Shown here: positions 31,802-40,979 of the stretch, one piece after another
Layout: each line of letters opens with the position of its first letter
Numbering within the stretch: the first letter of the stretch is position 1
Source of the DNA: Maribacter ulvicola
GTDB lineage: Bacteria; Bacteroidota; Bacteroidia; Flavobacteriales; Flavobacteriaceae
Reading direction: 5' to 3'
Assembly: GCF_900155985.1 (NCBI RefSeq)
Contig: NZ_FTMA01000003.1
Span: forward strand, 1 to 64,000
DNA: 64,000 nucleotides
Notes under the pieces: generated by a model
Told to the model about the DNA's origin: nothing
Database searches by the model: none
Seen by the model: the letters and a program-made list of their open reading frames with translations, nothing else
Program-made: the position numbers and the translations under genes

Positions 31802-33718
31802 ATGCAATTTAAATATCCAGAACTTCTTTGGGGTCTTTTACTACTAGTTATTCCTATATTAATTCACCTATTTCAATTACGCCGATTTAAGAAAACCCCT
31901 TTTACCAATGTAAAGTTCTTAAAACAAGTAGTATCCGAATCTAGAAAAAGTAGTCTATTAAAGAAATGGTTATTGCTATTTACCAGAATGGGCTTACTAG
32001 CTGCATTGGTTCTTGCATTTGCCCAACCATTCATTGCAAACGAAACAGCTCTTCAAGAAAAGGAAACTGTTTTTTATCTGGATGACTCATTTAGCATGAA
32101 AGGGCAAACTGAAAACGGCAGCTTGTTCAAAAACGCCATTCAAGATTTTATCAAATATGTCCCTTCCGATCAACGGTTCACACTATTTACCAACAAACAG
32201 GTATTTAAAGATGTAATTATAAAAGACATTCAGAACAACTTATTAAATCTCTCCGTTGGTTCAGAACAGTTGGGAATTTCTGAAATTATACTGAAAGGAA
32301 AAACCTTCTTCACGGATAATGCAGCAGCCCAGAAAAATTTGGTACTTATATCTGATTTTCAACGACAAATGGGCGATTTATCTATTGTAGACTCAACCAA
32401 CAACATCAATGTTCAGTTTATAAAACCCAGTAATGCAATCATCACCAACACAGCTATAGACACGGTCTTTATAGCGGAGCGCAGTATTGACAATATAGAA
32501 TTAGTAGCACGGTTATCTACAAATTCTGAAGAAAAAACAATACCTGTTTCACTATATAACAATGATAAGCTAATAGCAAAAACAGCCGCTAATTTTGATG
32601 GAAACAAAAAGGCTGATGTACAGTTCACCATACCTGCAAATGACAGTATCTTGGGTAAGGTAACCATCATGGATACCGGATTGGATTATGACAATCAATT
32701 TTTCTTTAACATTGACAAGAAATTGAAAATTAAGGTATTGGCCATTGGTAATTCGTCTATAGATTACTTAAAACGTATATATACCGATGACGAATTCAGT
32801 TTTACCAGTAGTACTTTAGAGCAATTGAATTATAGTACCATTGAAAATCAAGATTTAGTAGTTTTGAATGAAATATCAAAATTACCAAACTCGCTTATTA
32901 CCGCTTTAAAATCTTTAAGCGCCAACGGAGGTAGTTTTGTATTGATCCCTGCCATAAACGGTGATATTACCTCATACAATCTATTAGCAACCACCTTTAA
33001 TGGTTGTCAGTTTACAAATACAATTTCGCAAGAAATGTCAATTGCAAATGTAAAAACGGCGCATACATTATTTAGAAATGTATTCGATAAACAAGTTTCA
33101 GATTTTCAATTTCCAAGTGTTCAAGAACATTTTAAGTTAAAAACAAATGCATCGGTAGCACTCGCTTTTCAAAATAACGAACCGTTTTTAGTGGGTTCGC
33201 AAAAAGCTTATTTCTTTGCAGCGGCAATTAGTAGCAATAATTCTAATTTCAAGAATTCACCCCTTATCGTTCCCGCATTTTATAACATGGGTATGAATAG
33301 TCTAAAACTACCTCCCTTGTATGCAACAATTGGTAACCATACAGAAATAGAACTACCTATCACCCTACAACAAGATGATATCATTAAAATAGCGAATGAT
33401 ACAAATGAGTTTATTCCCAAGCAACGTGTACTACCTAATAAGGTGCAAGTTAATTTCATAGAAAACCCAAAAGAAGCAGGCATCTTCAGAATCTTGAATA
33501 ATGACAAAACTATTAGGCACATCAGCTTTAATAACAATAGAAAAGAAAGCGAGTTAGTGTACGCTGAACTACCAAATGACAATAGCAATACATCGGTATC
33601 AAATTTCTTTTTAGAAAATCAAAAAAACAATGCTATAAACGAGTTTTGGAAATGGTTTGCTATTTTAGCACTGGCATTTGTTTTAATAGAAACCGCACTA
33701 CAAAGAATTATAAAATAA
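31802..33718 (+). CDS. BatA-type membrane protein with von Willebrand A-like domain
   Basis: 638 residues. The N-terminus is the BatA module (FKYPELLWGLLLLVIPILIH then LFQLRRFKKTPFTNVKFLKQ), with two membrane helices at about 8-24 and 58-78. A vWA-like domain with metal site FYLDDSFSMKGQ (D-x-S-x-S variant) follows near residue 93. A large periplasmic region comes next, and a final membrane helix at about 617-634. The family occurs throughout Bacteroidota and is linked in the literature to aerotolerance operons. It is followed after 26 bases by the dihydroorotase-like gene. Confidence 0.88.
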   Translation: MQFKYPELLWGLLLLVIPILIHLFQLRRFKKTPFTNVKFLKQVVSESRKSSLLKKWLLLFTRMGLLAALVLAFAQPFIANETALQEKETVFYLDDSFSMKGQTENGSLFKNAIQDFIKYVPSDQRFTLFTNKQVFKDVIIKDIQNNLLNLSVGSEQLGISEIILKGKTFFTDNAAAQKNLVLISDFQRQMGDLSIVDSTNNINVQFIKPSNAIITNTAIDTVFIAERSIDNIELVARLSTNSEEKTIPVSLYNNDKLIAKTAANFDGNKKADVQFTIPANDSILGKVTIMDTGLDYDNQFFFNIDKKLKIKVLAIGNSSIDYLKRIYTDDEFSFTSSTLEQLNYSTIENQDLVVLNEISKLPNSLITALKSLSANGGSFVLIPAINGDITSYNLLATTFNGCQFTNTISQEMSIANVKTAHTLFRNVFDKQVSDFQFPSVQEHFKLKTNASVALAFQNNEPFLVGSQKAYFFAAAISSNNSNFKNSPLIVPAFYNMGMNSLKLPPLYATIGNHTEIELPITLQQDDIIKIANDTNEFIPKQRVLPNKVQVNFIENPKEAGIFRILNNDKTIRHISFNNNRKESELVYAELPNDNSNTSVSNFFLENQKNNAINEFWKWFAILALAFVLIETALQRIIK

Positions 33719-33744
33719 ACTATTAACGAACCTCTCATAACCCC

Positions 33745-35004
33745 ATGAATATACTTTTAAAATCTGTTACTATAGTAAATGGGAGTACTAAAAACCTTCA
33801 TTTAAAAGAGAAGGACATTCTTATTAAGAACGGACTTATAGAAGCTATTGAGACCACAATTGAGCCTAACGGTAAAACAAGGGTTATTGAAATAAATAAT
33901 TTACATGTTTCATTAGGATGGTTTGATAGCGGAGTTAGTTTTGGAGAGCCTGGTTATGAAGAAAGAGAAACCATTGAAAACGGACTGCTAACCGCTGCCA
34001 AAAGCGGATTCACAGATGTCATCCTAAATACCAGTAGCCATCCTACACCAGATTCTGCTTCTGATATAGTCTATCTAAAAAATGCCGGTAAGGACCAATT
34101 AACGAATTTGCATCCTTTAGGAAATTTAACGGTACGAGGTGAAGGAGAGGTATTGGCAGAGCTTTATGACATGAAGAATGCCGGCGCCTTGGGATTTTAT
34201 GATTATAAACACCCAATGACAAATGCCAACCTCTTAAAAATAGCCCTACAATATGCTCAAAATTTTGACGGAATGGTATTTTCTTTTCCTTTAGATAAAA
34301 GCATATCTGGAAAAGGAATTGTTAACGAAGGAATTACCAGTACCAAATTAGGCTTAAAAGGAATACCTGCCTTAGCAGAAGAATTACAAGTAGCAAGAGA
34401 TTTATTTGTACTGGAATATACAGGCGGAAAGTTATTTATTCCCACTATTTCAACCGCAAATTCGGTAAAACTCATAGCCGACGCAAAGAAAAAAGGATTA
34501 CAGGTTTCTTGTAGTGTTGCTGCCCATAATCTGGTAATTACGGATACCGCATTAGAAGATTTCGACACAAAATACAAGGTAATGCCACCGCTACGTACAG
34601 CAGCAGATATAAAGGCATTACACAAAGGGGTAAAAAACGGAACTATAGATTTTGTGACCTCTGATCATACTCCATTAAACATAGAATTAAAGCATGTTGA
34701 GTTTGATAATGCTAATTTTGGCACAATAGGACTAGAAAGCATATTTGGTATGCTAAACCAACTTTTTAATGTTGAAGAAACCGTTGAATTACTAACCAAA
34801 GGACGTTCTATTTTTGGAATGGAAGAACCACAATTAGAAGTTGGACAAGAAGCAAACCTCTCCCTATTCACCACAAATGACACTTATAAATTCTCTCAAG
34901 GTCATATCTTTAGTTCAAGTAAAAATTCAATCGCAATTGGTAAGCAAATAACAGGAAAAGTAGTAGGCGCCATTGCAAACAATCAAATAGTTTTAAATAA
35001 GTAA
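33745..35004 (+). CDS. Dihydroorotase-like protein lacking metal ligands
   Basis: 419 residues with the amidohydrolase/DHOase architecture: small beta-sandwich, TIM barrel, and TSDHTPLN with D307 near the end. The N-terminal D-x-H-x-H motif of active enzymes is D61-S-G63-V-S65 here, so both histidines are gone. The later His-containing strand reads FIPTIST. It therefore probably does not hydrolyse dihydroorotate, and resembles the inactive PyrC' partners of aspartate transcarbamoylase. It is co-directional with a BatA-like gene upstream and a small membrane protein 1 base downstream. Confidence 0.82.
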   Translation: MNILLKSVTIVNGSTKNLHLKEKDILIKNGLIEAIETTIEPNGKTRVIEINNLHVSLGWFDSGVSFGEPGYEERETIENGLLTAAKSGFTDVILNTSSHPTPDSASDIVYLKNAGKDQLTNLHPLGNLTVRGEGEVLAELYDMKNAGALGFYDYKHPMTNANLLKIALQYAQNFDGMVFSFPLDKSISGKGIVNEGITSTKLGLKGIPALAEELQVARDLFVLEYTGGKLFIPTISTANSVKLIADAKKKGLQVSCSVAAHNLVITDTALEDFDTKYKVMPPLRTAADIKALHKGVKNGTIDFVTSDHTPLNIELKHVEFDNANFGTIGLESIFGMLNQLFNVEETVELLTKGRSIFGMEEPQLEVGQEANLSLFTTNDTYKFSQGHIFSSSKNSIAIGKQITGKVVGAIANNQIVLNK

Positions 35005-35005
35005 C

Positions 35006-35335
35006 ATGGAGAAATCTCCCCAATTACCCGGAAAAACAACCGCCATTGTGGCTTACCTTACAATTGTAGGAGCACTAATTGCAATTAGTATGAATTCCGA
35101 ACCAAAAGACAAATTTGCTCGTTTTCATATAAGACAGGCTTTCGGACTTCATATAACCTTTATTGGTTTTGCAATATTCAATGCACAATGGGGTAATGCG
35201 TACGGCTTTTATGGACTTTATATATTTTATATTGTACTTTGGTTTTATGCCTTTTTAGGCCTATTGGCCTACAAAGAACAAGCGGTTCCTGTTTTGGGAC
35301 CTTATTTTCAAAAATGGTTCACTTTTATAAATTAA
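35006..35335 (+). CDS. Small membrane protein (DUF4870/Tic20-like)
   Basis: 109 residues with three hydrophobic segments (about 12-28, 48-66 and 70-90). The motif DKFARFHIRQAFGLHITFIG is typical of DUF4870-type and Tic20-like small membrane proteins. The C-terminal PVLGPYFQKWF also fits. It starts 1 base after the dihydroorotase-like gene and 4 bases before the esterase gene, so all belong to one operon. Function unknown. Confidence 0.75.
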   Translation: MEKSPQLPGKTTAIVAYLTIVGALIAISMNSEPKDKFARFHIRQAFGLHITFIGFAIFNAQWGNAYGFYGLYIFYIVLWFYAFLGLLAYKEQAVPVLGPYFQKWFTFIN

Positions 35336-35339
35336 TATA

Positions 35340-35999
35340 ATGACAACAGCTCCCCTATCTTTAGAACATATTATAAGACCTTCTAGCCTTACCGATAAAA
35401 AACCACCGGTACTTTTTATGTTACATGGCTATGGTAGTAATGAAGAAGATCTATTTTCTTTTGCACCAGAATTGCCAGAAGAACTATGCATAATAGCTGT
35501 TCGTGCACCTTGCATTTTACAACCTTATGGTTATGCATGGTATGCCATTAATTTTGATGATGAAAAAGGCAAATGGAGCGATGATGATCAAGCCATAGCA
35601 TCGCGCGATAAAATCAAGAACTTTATTGAAGAAGCTTGTGCCACCTATGGGTTAGATGAAAAAAACGTAAATCTTTTAGGCTTTAGCCAAGGAACAATTC
35701 TTAGTTATGCCGTTGCCTTATCCTATCCAGAAAAAGTAAAAAACATCATTGCTTTAAGCGGCTACATTAATGAGACTATTTTGACAGACTCATATACCCA
35801 AAATAATTTTGACAACCTTAATTTCTATTGTTCTCATGGCGATATGGATCAAGTGATTCCGGTAGATTGGGCTAGAAAAGCTCCAGATTTATTAAAAAGC
35901 CTAGGTATAAAACATATATATGAAGAGTTTCCTGCAGGGCATGGTGTTGCCCCACAGAACTTCTATTCCCTTAAACAATGGATTTCAGATAAAATTTAA
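35340..35999 (+). CDS. Alpha/beta hydrolase, phospholipase/carboxylesterase family
   Basis: 219 residues. The oxyanion region is LHGYGSNEEDLFSF, the nucleophile elbow LLGFSQGTILSY (Ser near 120), an Asp lies in GDMDQVIP, and a His in PAGHGVAPQNF. All of the catalytic triad is present. The family hydrolyses small esters or acyl-lipids in the cytoplasm; the substrate is unknown. Last gene of the rightward operon; it overlaps the convergent gene by 4 bases. Confidence 0.9.
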   Translation: MTTAPLSLEHIIRPSSLTDKKPPVLFMLHGYGSNEEDLFSFAPELPEELCIIAVRAPCILQPYGYAWYAINFDDEKGKWSDDDQAIASRDKIKNFIEEACATYGLDEKNVNLLGFSQGTILSYAVALSYPEKVKNIIALSGYINETILTDSYTQNNFDNLNFYCSHGDMDQVIPVDWARKAPDLLKSLGIKHIYEEFPAGHGVAPQNFYSLKQWISDKI

Positions 36000-36511
36000 T
36001 TGCTACGTGTGTAAAGTAAGTGGTCTACCAAGGTAAAGTCTACCCCAAGGTCATCTTTCAATTCGTATTTAATTAGTAATTCCCCCCAATATTTACCATC
36101 AGAAAAATCAGTAAGAATCCATTTATGGTTCAGAACTTTAATTTTATTAATTTTAAAATCATTCTGCATTCCTTCATATGGTACTAATGGGTTATCGCCT
36201 TTTTGCGCATTAGTTTCCAATAACTTATCAGTAACATAAGTTGTAGGATCTTTTAAATCTAAGTGCTCAAAATAAGCAAGGGCATCATCATTATTTTCTA
36301 ATGAAAAATATTGCATATCCAATACCTTCAAAGATGATTGCTGAACCGAGTCTTTTAACGTTGCTACTTGATTTTCCAACTTTGTAATTTTTTCTATACT
36401 AGACTTTGATTTTTTCGCATAATCCTTAGACATATTATTACTGCTTACCATTAAGTATAAACAGATCAAGGATACAAATAGAAATAAATAAAGATATATT
36501 TTACTCTTCAT
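35996..36511 (-). CDS. Hypothetical membrane-anchored protein
   Basis: 171 residues with an N-terminal membrane helix (about 5-22). A coiled-coil stretch follows (KKSKSSIEKITKLENQVATL) and then a soluble domain with KVLNHKWILTDFSDGKYWGE. It is probably periplasmic and inner-membrane anchored. It starts 2 bases after the end of the MBL-fold hydrolase gene, so both are co-transcribed. Flavobacterial homologues sit in the same place; function unknown. Confidence 0.6.
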   Translation of the reverse strand: MKSKIYLYLFLFVSLICLYLMVSSNNMSKDYAKKSKSSIEKITKLENQVATLKDSVQQSSLKVLDMQYFSLENNDDALAYFEHLDLKDPTTYVTDKLLETNAQKGDNPLVPYEGMQNDFKINKIKVLNHKWILTDFSDGKYWGELLIKYELKDDLGVDFTLVDHLLYTRSN

Positions 36512-36513
36512 AA

Positions 36514-37290
36514 TTATATGGTGATTGTTAAATTATCGTATGCCAAATGTACATTATTCGGCAATATTTTTTCTACTTCGTCATGAAAACCAAGCAGGTG
36601 ACTTATATGTGTCAAGTATGCCTTCTCTGGACTAATCTCCCTTATAAAAGCAAGTGCTTCTTCTAAATTAAAATGAGAAATATGTGGCTCTATCCTTAAG
36701 GCATTTACAACAACGACTTTAGAACCTTTTATTTTCTTCATTTCTTTTGGCGTAATCGACTTCACATCGGTTAGATATGTGAAATCTCCAATTCTAAATC
36801 CAAATACCTGCAATTTGTTATGTAGTACATTAATGGGTATAACTTCTTTATCTCCAATTTGAAAAGGTTTGTTATCCGCTATCAAATTTACATCAACCGT
36901 TGGCGCTCCAGGATATTTATTCTTTTCTTGAAAAATATAATCAAATCTCTTTTTTAAAGATTTCACCACCCTGTTATGGGCATATATTGGAATATTTCCC
37001 TGTCTGAAGAAAAAAGGGCGAATATCATCTAAACCAGCAGTATGATCTGAATGTTCATGAGTGTATAATATACCATCAAGATGGTTTACCTGCTGTGTTA
37101 GCATCTGCTGACGAAAATCCGGACCACAATCAATGACATAATTGTAACCATCCCAAGAAAGTAAAACAGAAACCCGTAATCTTTTATCCTTTGGATTATT
37201 ACTTAAACAGACCGGATGAGTACTGCCGATAATTGGAATACCTTGAGAAGTTCCCGTTCCTAAAAAAGTAACACGTAAATTGTTTGTCAT
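36514..37290 (-). CDS. Metallo-beta-lactamase-fold hydrolase (PhnP-like)
   Basis: 258 residues. The metal-binding motif H78-x-H80-x-D82-H83 (YTHEHSDHTAGLDDI) is intact. GTGTSQGIPIIGSTHPVC at the N-terminus and LTHISHLLGFH near the C-terminus are as in PhnP/ElaC-like phosphodiesterases. Likely a cytoplasmic phosphodiesterase acting on a small cyclic phosphate or similar substrate. First gene of a leftward pair. Confidence 0.88.
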   Translation of the reverse strand: MTNNLRVTFLGTGTSQGIPIIGSTHPVCLSNNPKDKRLRVSVLLSWDGYNYVIDCGPDFRQQMLTQQVNHLDGILYTHEHSDHTAGLDDIRPFFFRQGNIPIYAHNRVVKSLKKRFDYIFQEKNKYPGAPTVDVNLIADNKPFQIGDKEVIPINVLHNKLQVFGFRIGDFTYLTDVKSITPKEMKKIKGSKVVVVNALRIEPHISHFNLEEALAFIREISPEKAYLTHISHLLGFHDEVEKILPNNVHLAYDNLTITI

Positions 37291-37460
37291 GTATTACAAA
37301 TTTAATTCCTTTTTAATAAAATTGGTAGCTGAAAATTATAAGATCACTGTATTTAAAAGGTAATAAAAACAATAACCGAAACTTATTCCATTTTTTTGCG
37401 GCTATTGCCCTTTGTCACAACCATTCTTTATAACTTTGTTAAAAGATAAACAGGTAAAAA

Positions 37461-38915
37461 ATGGCATCGGTATTAAAAAGAGATAGTGTCTTTGAAAATA
37501 TTCCCTCTATTAAAGCAAAAACCTTACGTATAAATCTGAATCCGGATATATATGGAACTTTCGCTGAAATTGGCGCCGGACAAGAAACCGCTCGTCATTT
37601 CTTTAGGTCTGGTGGTGCATCTGGTACTATCGCCAAGGCGATGAGTGCGTATGATAAAGATTTCAGTGATGCAATATATGGTATTGAGTCTGACGGGAGG
37701 TATGTAACCCAAGCGAGATTAAAAACAATGCTAGATTATGAAATGCAATTGATGGAGGAGCGTATTAGTCGCGATAACCATCCTGATAGATTGTTTTTCT
37801 CCTATGCCAACACTGTAGCTACCATAGATTTCTCTAAACGTTATAAAGGCCACGGATGGATCGGAATTAGATACCAATTAGATCCTACCCAGAAAGAATA
37901 TGATGAAATTATTCTTCACATTCGCTTTAAACAGAATGAAGCAAGGTTGCAACAAGAAACATTGGGTATTCTAGGTGTAAATTTAATTTACGGAGCCTTT
38001 TACAAGTACCACAAACCAAAGAAAATGTTGAAATATCTATATGATCATATAGATAAAGATACGTTAGAGATTGATATGATCAACTTCTCTGGCCCGAATT
38101 TCAAAGAAGTGGACAACCGTTTAATGAGTTTACAGCTTATTAAAAATGACATGACAGATGCTGTAATGTTCGGCCCTGACGGTAATAACTTATTACCTGC
38201 GGCAGTTCTTTACAAGAAAAATATTCTTGCTTTGCGTGGTAGTTTTAGACCCGTAACCAAGGTGAACTTAGATATGTTTGAAAAGTCTTATGACATTTTC
38301 ATTCGTGATAAAGGGGTAGATCAGAACAACACCATTGTTATATTCGAAATAACACTTTCTAACTTGAAAGCTTCTGGTGAAATTGATGAGCAAGATTTTA
38401 TGGATAGGGCTGAGTTGCTTTGTTCCCTTGGCCATTCTGTAATGATCTCTAAATTTCAAGAGTATTATAAATTGGTTGAATACTTTAATAACTATACCAA
38501 AAATAGAATTGGTTTAACCATGGGTGTAAATAACCTAGTGGACATATTTGATGAAAAATACTATCGTCATTTAAGTGGTGGTATTTTAGAAGCATTCGGT
38601 AAATTATTCTTTAAAGATTTACAGGTATATCTATATCCAATGAAAAATGCAGATACCGGTCAGATAATGACTAGTAACAATGTAAAAGTCCACCCACGTA
38701 TGAAGGAACTATATAAGTTCTTTAAGTACAATGGTAAAGTGATGGACATCATAGATTACGAACCAGAAGTAATGCATATTTTCTCTAGAGATGTTCTTAA
38801 AAAACTAATGAATAACGAAGAAGGTTGGGAAAAAATGCTCCCAGAAGGAATTGCTGAAATCATTAAACAAAAGCAATTATTTATGCGTAAAACCGAGGAG
38901 CAAGAAACTGAGTAA
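37461..38915 (+). CDS. Conserved hypothetical protein of Bacteroidota (484 residues)
   Basis: A large cytoplasmic protein without signal peptide or membrane segment. It opens with LKRDSVFENIPSIKAKTLRI and continues with GTFAEIGAGQETARHFFRSG, a glycine-rich loop. Later parts include TVATIDFSKRYKGHGWIGIR, GILGVNLIYGAF and LRGSFRPVTKVNLDMFEKSY. It appears highly conserved in Flavobacteriaceae, where databases give it misleading names. No fold could be assigned by eye. A strong terminator follows. Monocistronic. Confidence 0.75.
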   Translation: MASVLKRDSVFENIPSIKAKTLRINLNPDIYGTFAEIGAGQETARHFFRSGGASGTIAKAMSAYDKDFSDAIYGIESDGRYVTQARLKTMLDYEMQLMEERISRDNHPDRLFFSYANTVATIDFSKRYKGHGWIGIRYQLDPTQKEYDEIILHIRFKQNEARLQQETLGILGVNLIYGAFYKYHKPKKMLKYLYDHIDKDTLEIDMINFSGPNFKEVDNRLMSLQLIKNDMTDAVMFGPDGNNLLPAAVLYKKNILALRGSFRPVTKVNLDMFEKSYDIFIRDKGVDQNNTIVIFEITLSNLKASGEIDEQDFMDRAELLCSLGHSVMISKFQEYYKLVEYFNNYTKNRIGLTMGVNNLVDIFDEKYYRHLSGGILEAFGKLFFKDLQVYLYPMKNADTGQIMTSNNVKVHPRMKELYKFFKYNGKVMDIIDYEPEVMHIFSRDVLKKLMNNEEGWEKMLPEGIAEIIKQKQLFMRKTEEQETE

Positions 38916-38948
38916 AACCTTAATTTACAAAGCTTTACATACAAAAAA

Positions 38949-38975
38949 AACGCCCATTTAAAATGGGCGTTTTTT
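38949..38975. terminator. Bidirectional terminator
   Basis: Stem AACGCCCATTT / AAATGGGCGTT with A- and T-runs on either side, between the convergent genes at 37461-38915 and 38996-39448. Confidence 0.9.
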
Positions 38976-38995
38976 ATTTTGCAACACACTTAAAT

Positions 38996-39448
38996 TCAAT
39001 CTAATAACTGAGCAGCGTGGTCTTTTGTTTTTACTTTGTCAATTACCTTGGTAACAATACCATCACCATCAACGACAAAAGTTTTTCTATGGATACCATC
39101 ATATTCACGACCCATAAATTTCTTTAGTCCCCATACACCAAAAGCATTAATTACAGTATGATCTTCGTCTGCCACTAACGGAAAAGGAAACTCATATTTA
39201 TTTCTAAAGTTGGTCTGTCTTTTTTCAGAATCTGCACTTACCCCTAAAAGTTCATAACCTTCAGATTGTAATTCTTTGTAATTATCCCTTAAATTACATG
39301 CTTCTGCCGTGCAACCGGGAGTACTTGCTTTAGGATAGAAAAAAACAATTAATTTCTTACCGGCATAATCCTCTAATTTAACTGTATTTCCATCTTGGTC
39401 CTTTGCAGAAAACGATGGTACTTTATCACCAACTTTTAACGTATTCAT
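38996..39448 (-). CDS. bcp: Thiol peroxidase / peroxiredoxin of the Bcp family
   Basis: 150 residues with a thioredoxin fold. The peroxidatic cysteine C46 lies in TPGCTAEAC, with resolving C51 five residues later, as in Bcp/PrxQ. It reduces hydrogen and organic peroxides in the cytoplasm with thioredoxin. It is transcribed divergently from the endonuclease III-like gene 55 bases away, so both promoters share that gap. Confidence 0.93.
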   Translation of the reverse strand: MNTLKVGDKVPSFSAKDQDGNTVKLEDYAGKKLIVFFYPKASTPGCTAEACNLRDNYKELQSEGYELLGVSADSEKRQTNFRNKYEFPFPLVADEDHTVINAFGVWGLKKFMGREYDGIHRKTFVVDGDGIVTKVIDKVKTKDHAAQLLD

Positions 39449-39503
39449 AAATGAAGTTTTATAAATTTGTGTTTACTTATTTACAATCGAAATTAATCAA
39501 TTA

Positions 39504-40166
39504 ATGACGAAAGCCGAAAAAATAGCTTTTACAATTTCTACCCTTAAAGAGTTGTATCCAGAAATTCCTGTGCCATTAGACCATAAGGATCCATATACAC
39601 TATTAATTGCGGTTTTAATGTCGGCACAAAGTACAGACGTTAGAGTTAATAAAATTACGCCCCTCCTATTTGCAAAAGCAGACAATCCTTATGACATGAT
39701 CAAATTAAGCGTTGATGAGATTAGGGAAATTATAAAACCTGTTGGCCTGTCCCCAATGAAGGCAAAAGGAATTCATGGGTTATCGCATATTTTAATTGAT
39801 AAACATAATGGTGAGGTACCAAAGGAACTAGAATATTTAGAAGAATTACCAGCTGTTGGGCATAAAACGGCTAGTGTTGTTATATCGCAAGCTTTTGGTG
39901 TACCGGCTTTTCCTGTAGATACACATATTCATAGATTATTATATAGATGGGGCTTTACAAACGGAAAAAATGTGGTGCAAACAGAAAAAGATGCCAAACG
40001 TTTATTTCCTAGAGAGATTTGGAACGATCTTCATTTGCAAATTATCTGGTATGGTAGAGAATATTCACCTGCTCGAGGTTGGGATTTGGAAAAAGATATT
40101 ATCACAAAAACTATTGGTAGGAAAACAGTACTTAACGACTACTATAAAAAGAAAAAAACCCGGTAA
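39504..40166 (+). CDS. nth: Endonuclease III-type DNA glycosylase lacking the iron-sulfur site
   Basis: 220 residues with the helix-hairpin-helix glycosylase fold. Catalytic residues K121 (LPAVGHKTASVV) and D139 (PVDTHIHRL) are present, so it should excise oxidised pyrimidines. The C-terminal C-x6-C-x2-C-x5-C cluster of classical Nth is absent. The chain instead ends GREYSPARGWDLEKDI and a basic tail. A cluster-less form is known in some lineages. The stop codon lies within the terminator stem. Confidence 0.88.
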   Translation: MTKAEKIAFTISTLKELYPEIPVPLDHKDPYTLLIAVLMSAQSTDVRVNKITPLLFAKADNPYDMIKLSVDEIREIIKPVGLSPMKAKGIHGLSHILIDKHNGEVPKELEYLEELPAVGHKTASVVISQAFGVPAFPVDTHIHRLLYRWGFTNGKNVVQTEKDAKRLFPREIWNDLHLQIIWYGREYSPARGWDLEKDIITKTIGRKTVLNDYYKKKKTR

Positions 40167-40180
40167 AACCGGGTTTTTTT
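40152..40180. terminator. Bidirectional terminator
   Basis: Stem AACCCGGT / ACCGGGTT with a T-run, overlapping the last codons of the endonuclease gene. It also terminates the leftward small gene that ends at 40182. Confidence 0.88.
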
Positions 40181-40181
40181 A

Positions 40182-40325
40182 TTAGTTTAAAAATGTTTCG
40201 AAACTTAAATTGTCATGTTCAAATTCATAAAGGGCCTGTGAATAGCTCAATAAGAAGTTGATTGTCTTAGGACAAACTTTCTTAAATTCTGTCTGTTCTT
40301 GGTAATCTGAGTAAATTTTTTCCAT
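40182..40325 (-). CDS. 47-residue protein downstream of sigma factor, copy A
   Basis: ATG at 40325-40323, stop at 40184-40182. It starts MEKIYSDYQEQTEFKKVCPK and continues TINFLLSYSQALYEFEHDN. It aligns end to end, without gaps, with the 47-residue product at 41381-41524: shared ME, Y, Q-x-QT, K, P-x-TI-x-FLLSYS and the end FE/LN. Each follows an ECF sigma gene by 72-74 bases. The conservation of frame, length and position shows it is real. It could be an anti-sigma-like or stability partner; function unknown. Confidence 0.75.
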   Translation of the reverse strand: MEKIYSDYQEQTEFKKVCPKTINFLLSYSQALYEFEHDNLSFETFLN

Positions 40326-40397
40326 ACTTCCTACGTTGTTACAATAAAATAACGCAGCAAATTTAGAAATATTGTTTAATTCATTTTCTACTCCAAA

Positions 40398-40979
40398 TTA
40401 ATTGGTAAGAACTATATTATTTTTTTCAATAATTTTTCTAAGGTTAATTAAAGCATAACGCATTCTACCCAGTGCAGTATTTATACTAACCCCCGTATTT
40501 TCAGATATCTCTTTGAAGCTCATATCTTTATAAATACGCATTAAAAGTACCTCTTTTTGGTCATCTGGTAACTCTTCTACCAATTGTCTTAGATCAGTAT
40601 CTATTTGATTTTTTATCAATTGCTTTTCAGCATTCAACTTATCATCTCCAATGACCGAGAAGATATTAAAATCATCGCTACCTTCAAACATTGGCATTCT
40701 TTTGTTTCTTCTAAAGTGATCTATAATAAGATTATGTGAAATTCTCATTACCCAAGGTAAAAATTTACCTTCCTCACTATACTTGCCTCTTTTTAAAGTT
40801 TTAATAACCTTTATAAAAGTATCTTGAAAAATGTCTTCTGTGATATCCCTATCTAAAACCTTAGAATAGATAAAACTAGTAATACGTTGATTGTGTCTGT
40901 TAATTAAAATTTCAAGGGCTCCTTCATTACCGTTGATATAATCTTTAACTAATTCTGAGTCTTCAATTTGTAGTTTCAT
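40398..40979 (-). CDS. ECF-type RNA polymerase sigma factor, copy A
   Basis: 193 residues. Region 2 (FQDTFIKVIKTLKRGKYS, FLPWVMRISHNLIIDHFR) and region 4 (LPDDQKEVLLMRIYKDMSF then KEISENTGVSINTALGRMRY) are both complete. It is a close paralogue of the sigma factor at 41599-42180, the two aligning without gaps except at the very N-terminus. No membrane anti-sigma gene is adjacent; a 47-residue gene follows instead. The regulon is unknown. Confidence 0.93.
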   Translation of the reverse strand: MKLQIEDSELVKDYINGNEGALEILINRHNQRITSFIYSKVLDRDITEDIFQDTFIKVIKTLKRGKYSEEGKFLPWVMRISHNLIIDHFRRNKRMPMFEGSDDFNIFSVIGDDKLNAEKQLIKNQIDTDLRQLVEELPDDQKEVLLMRIYKDMSFKEISENTGVSINTALGRMRYALINLRKIIEKNNIVLTN

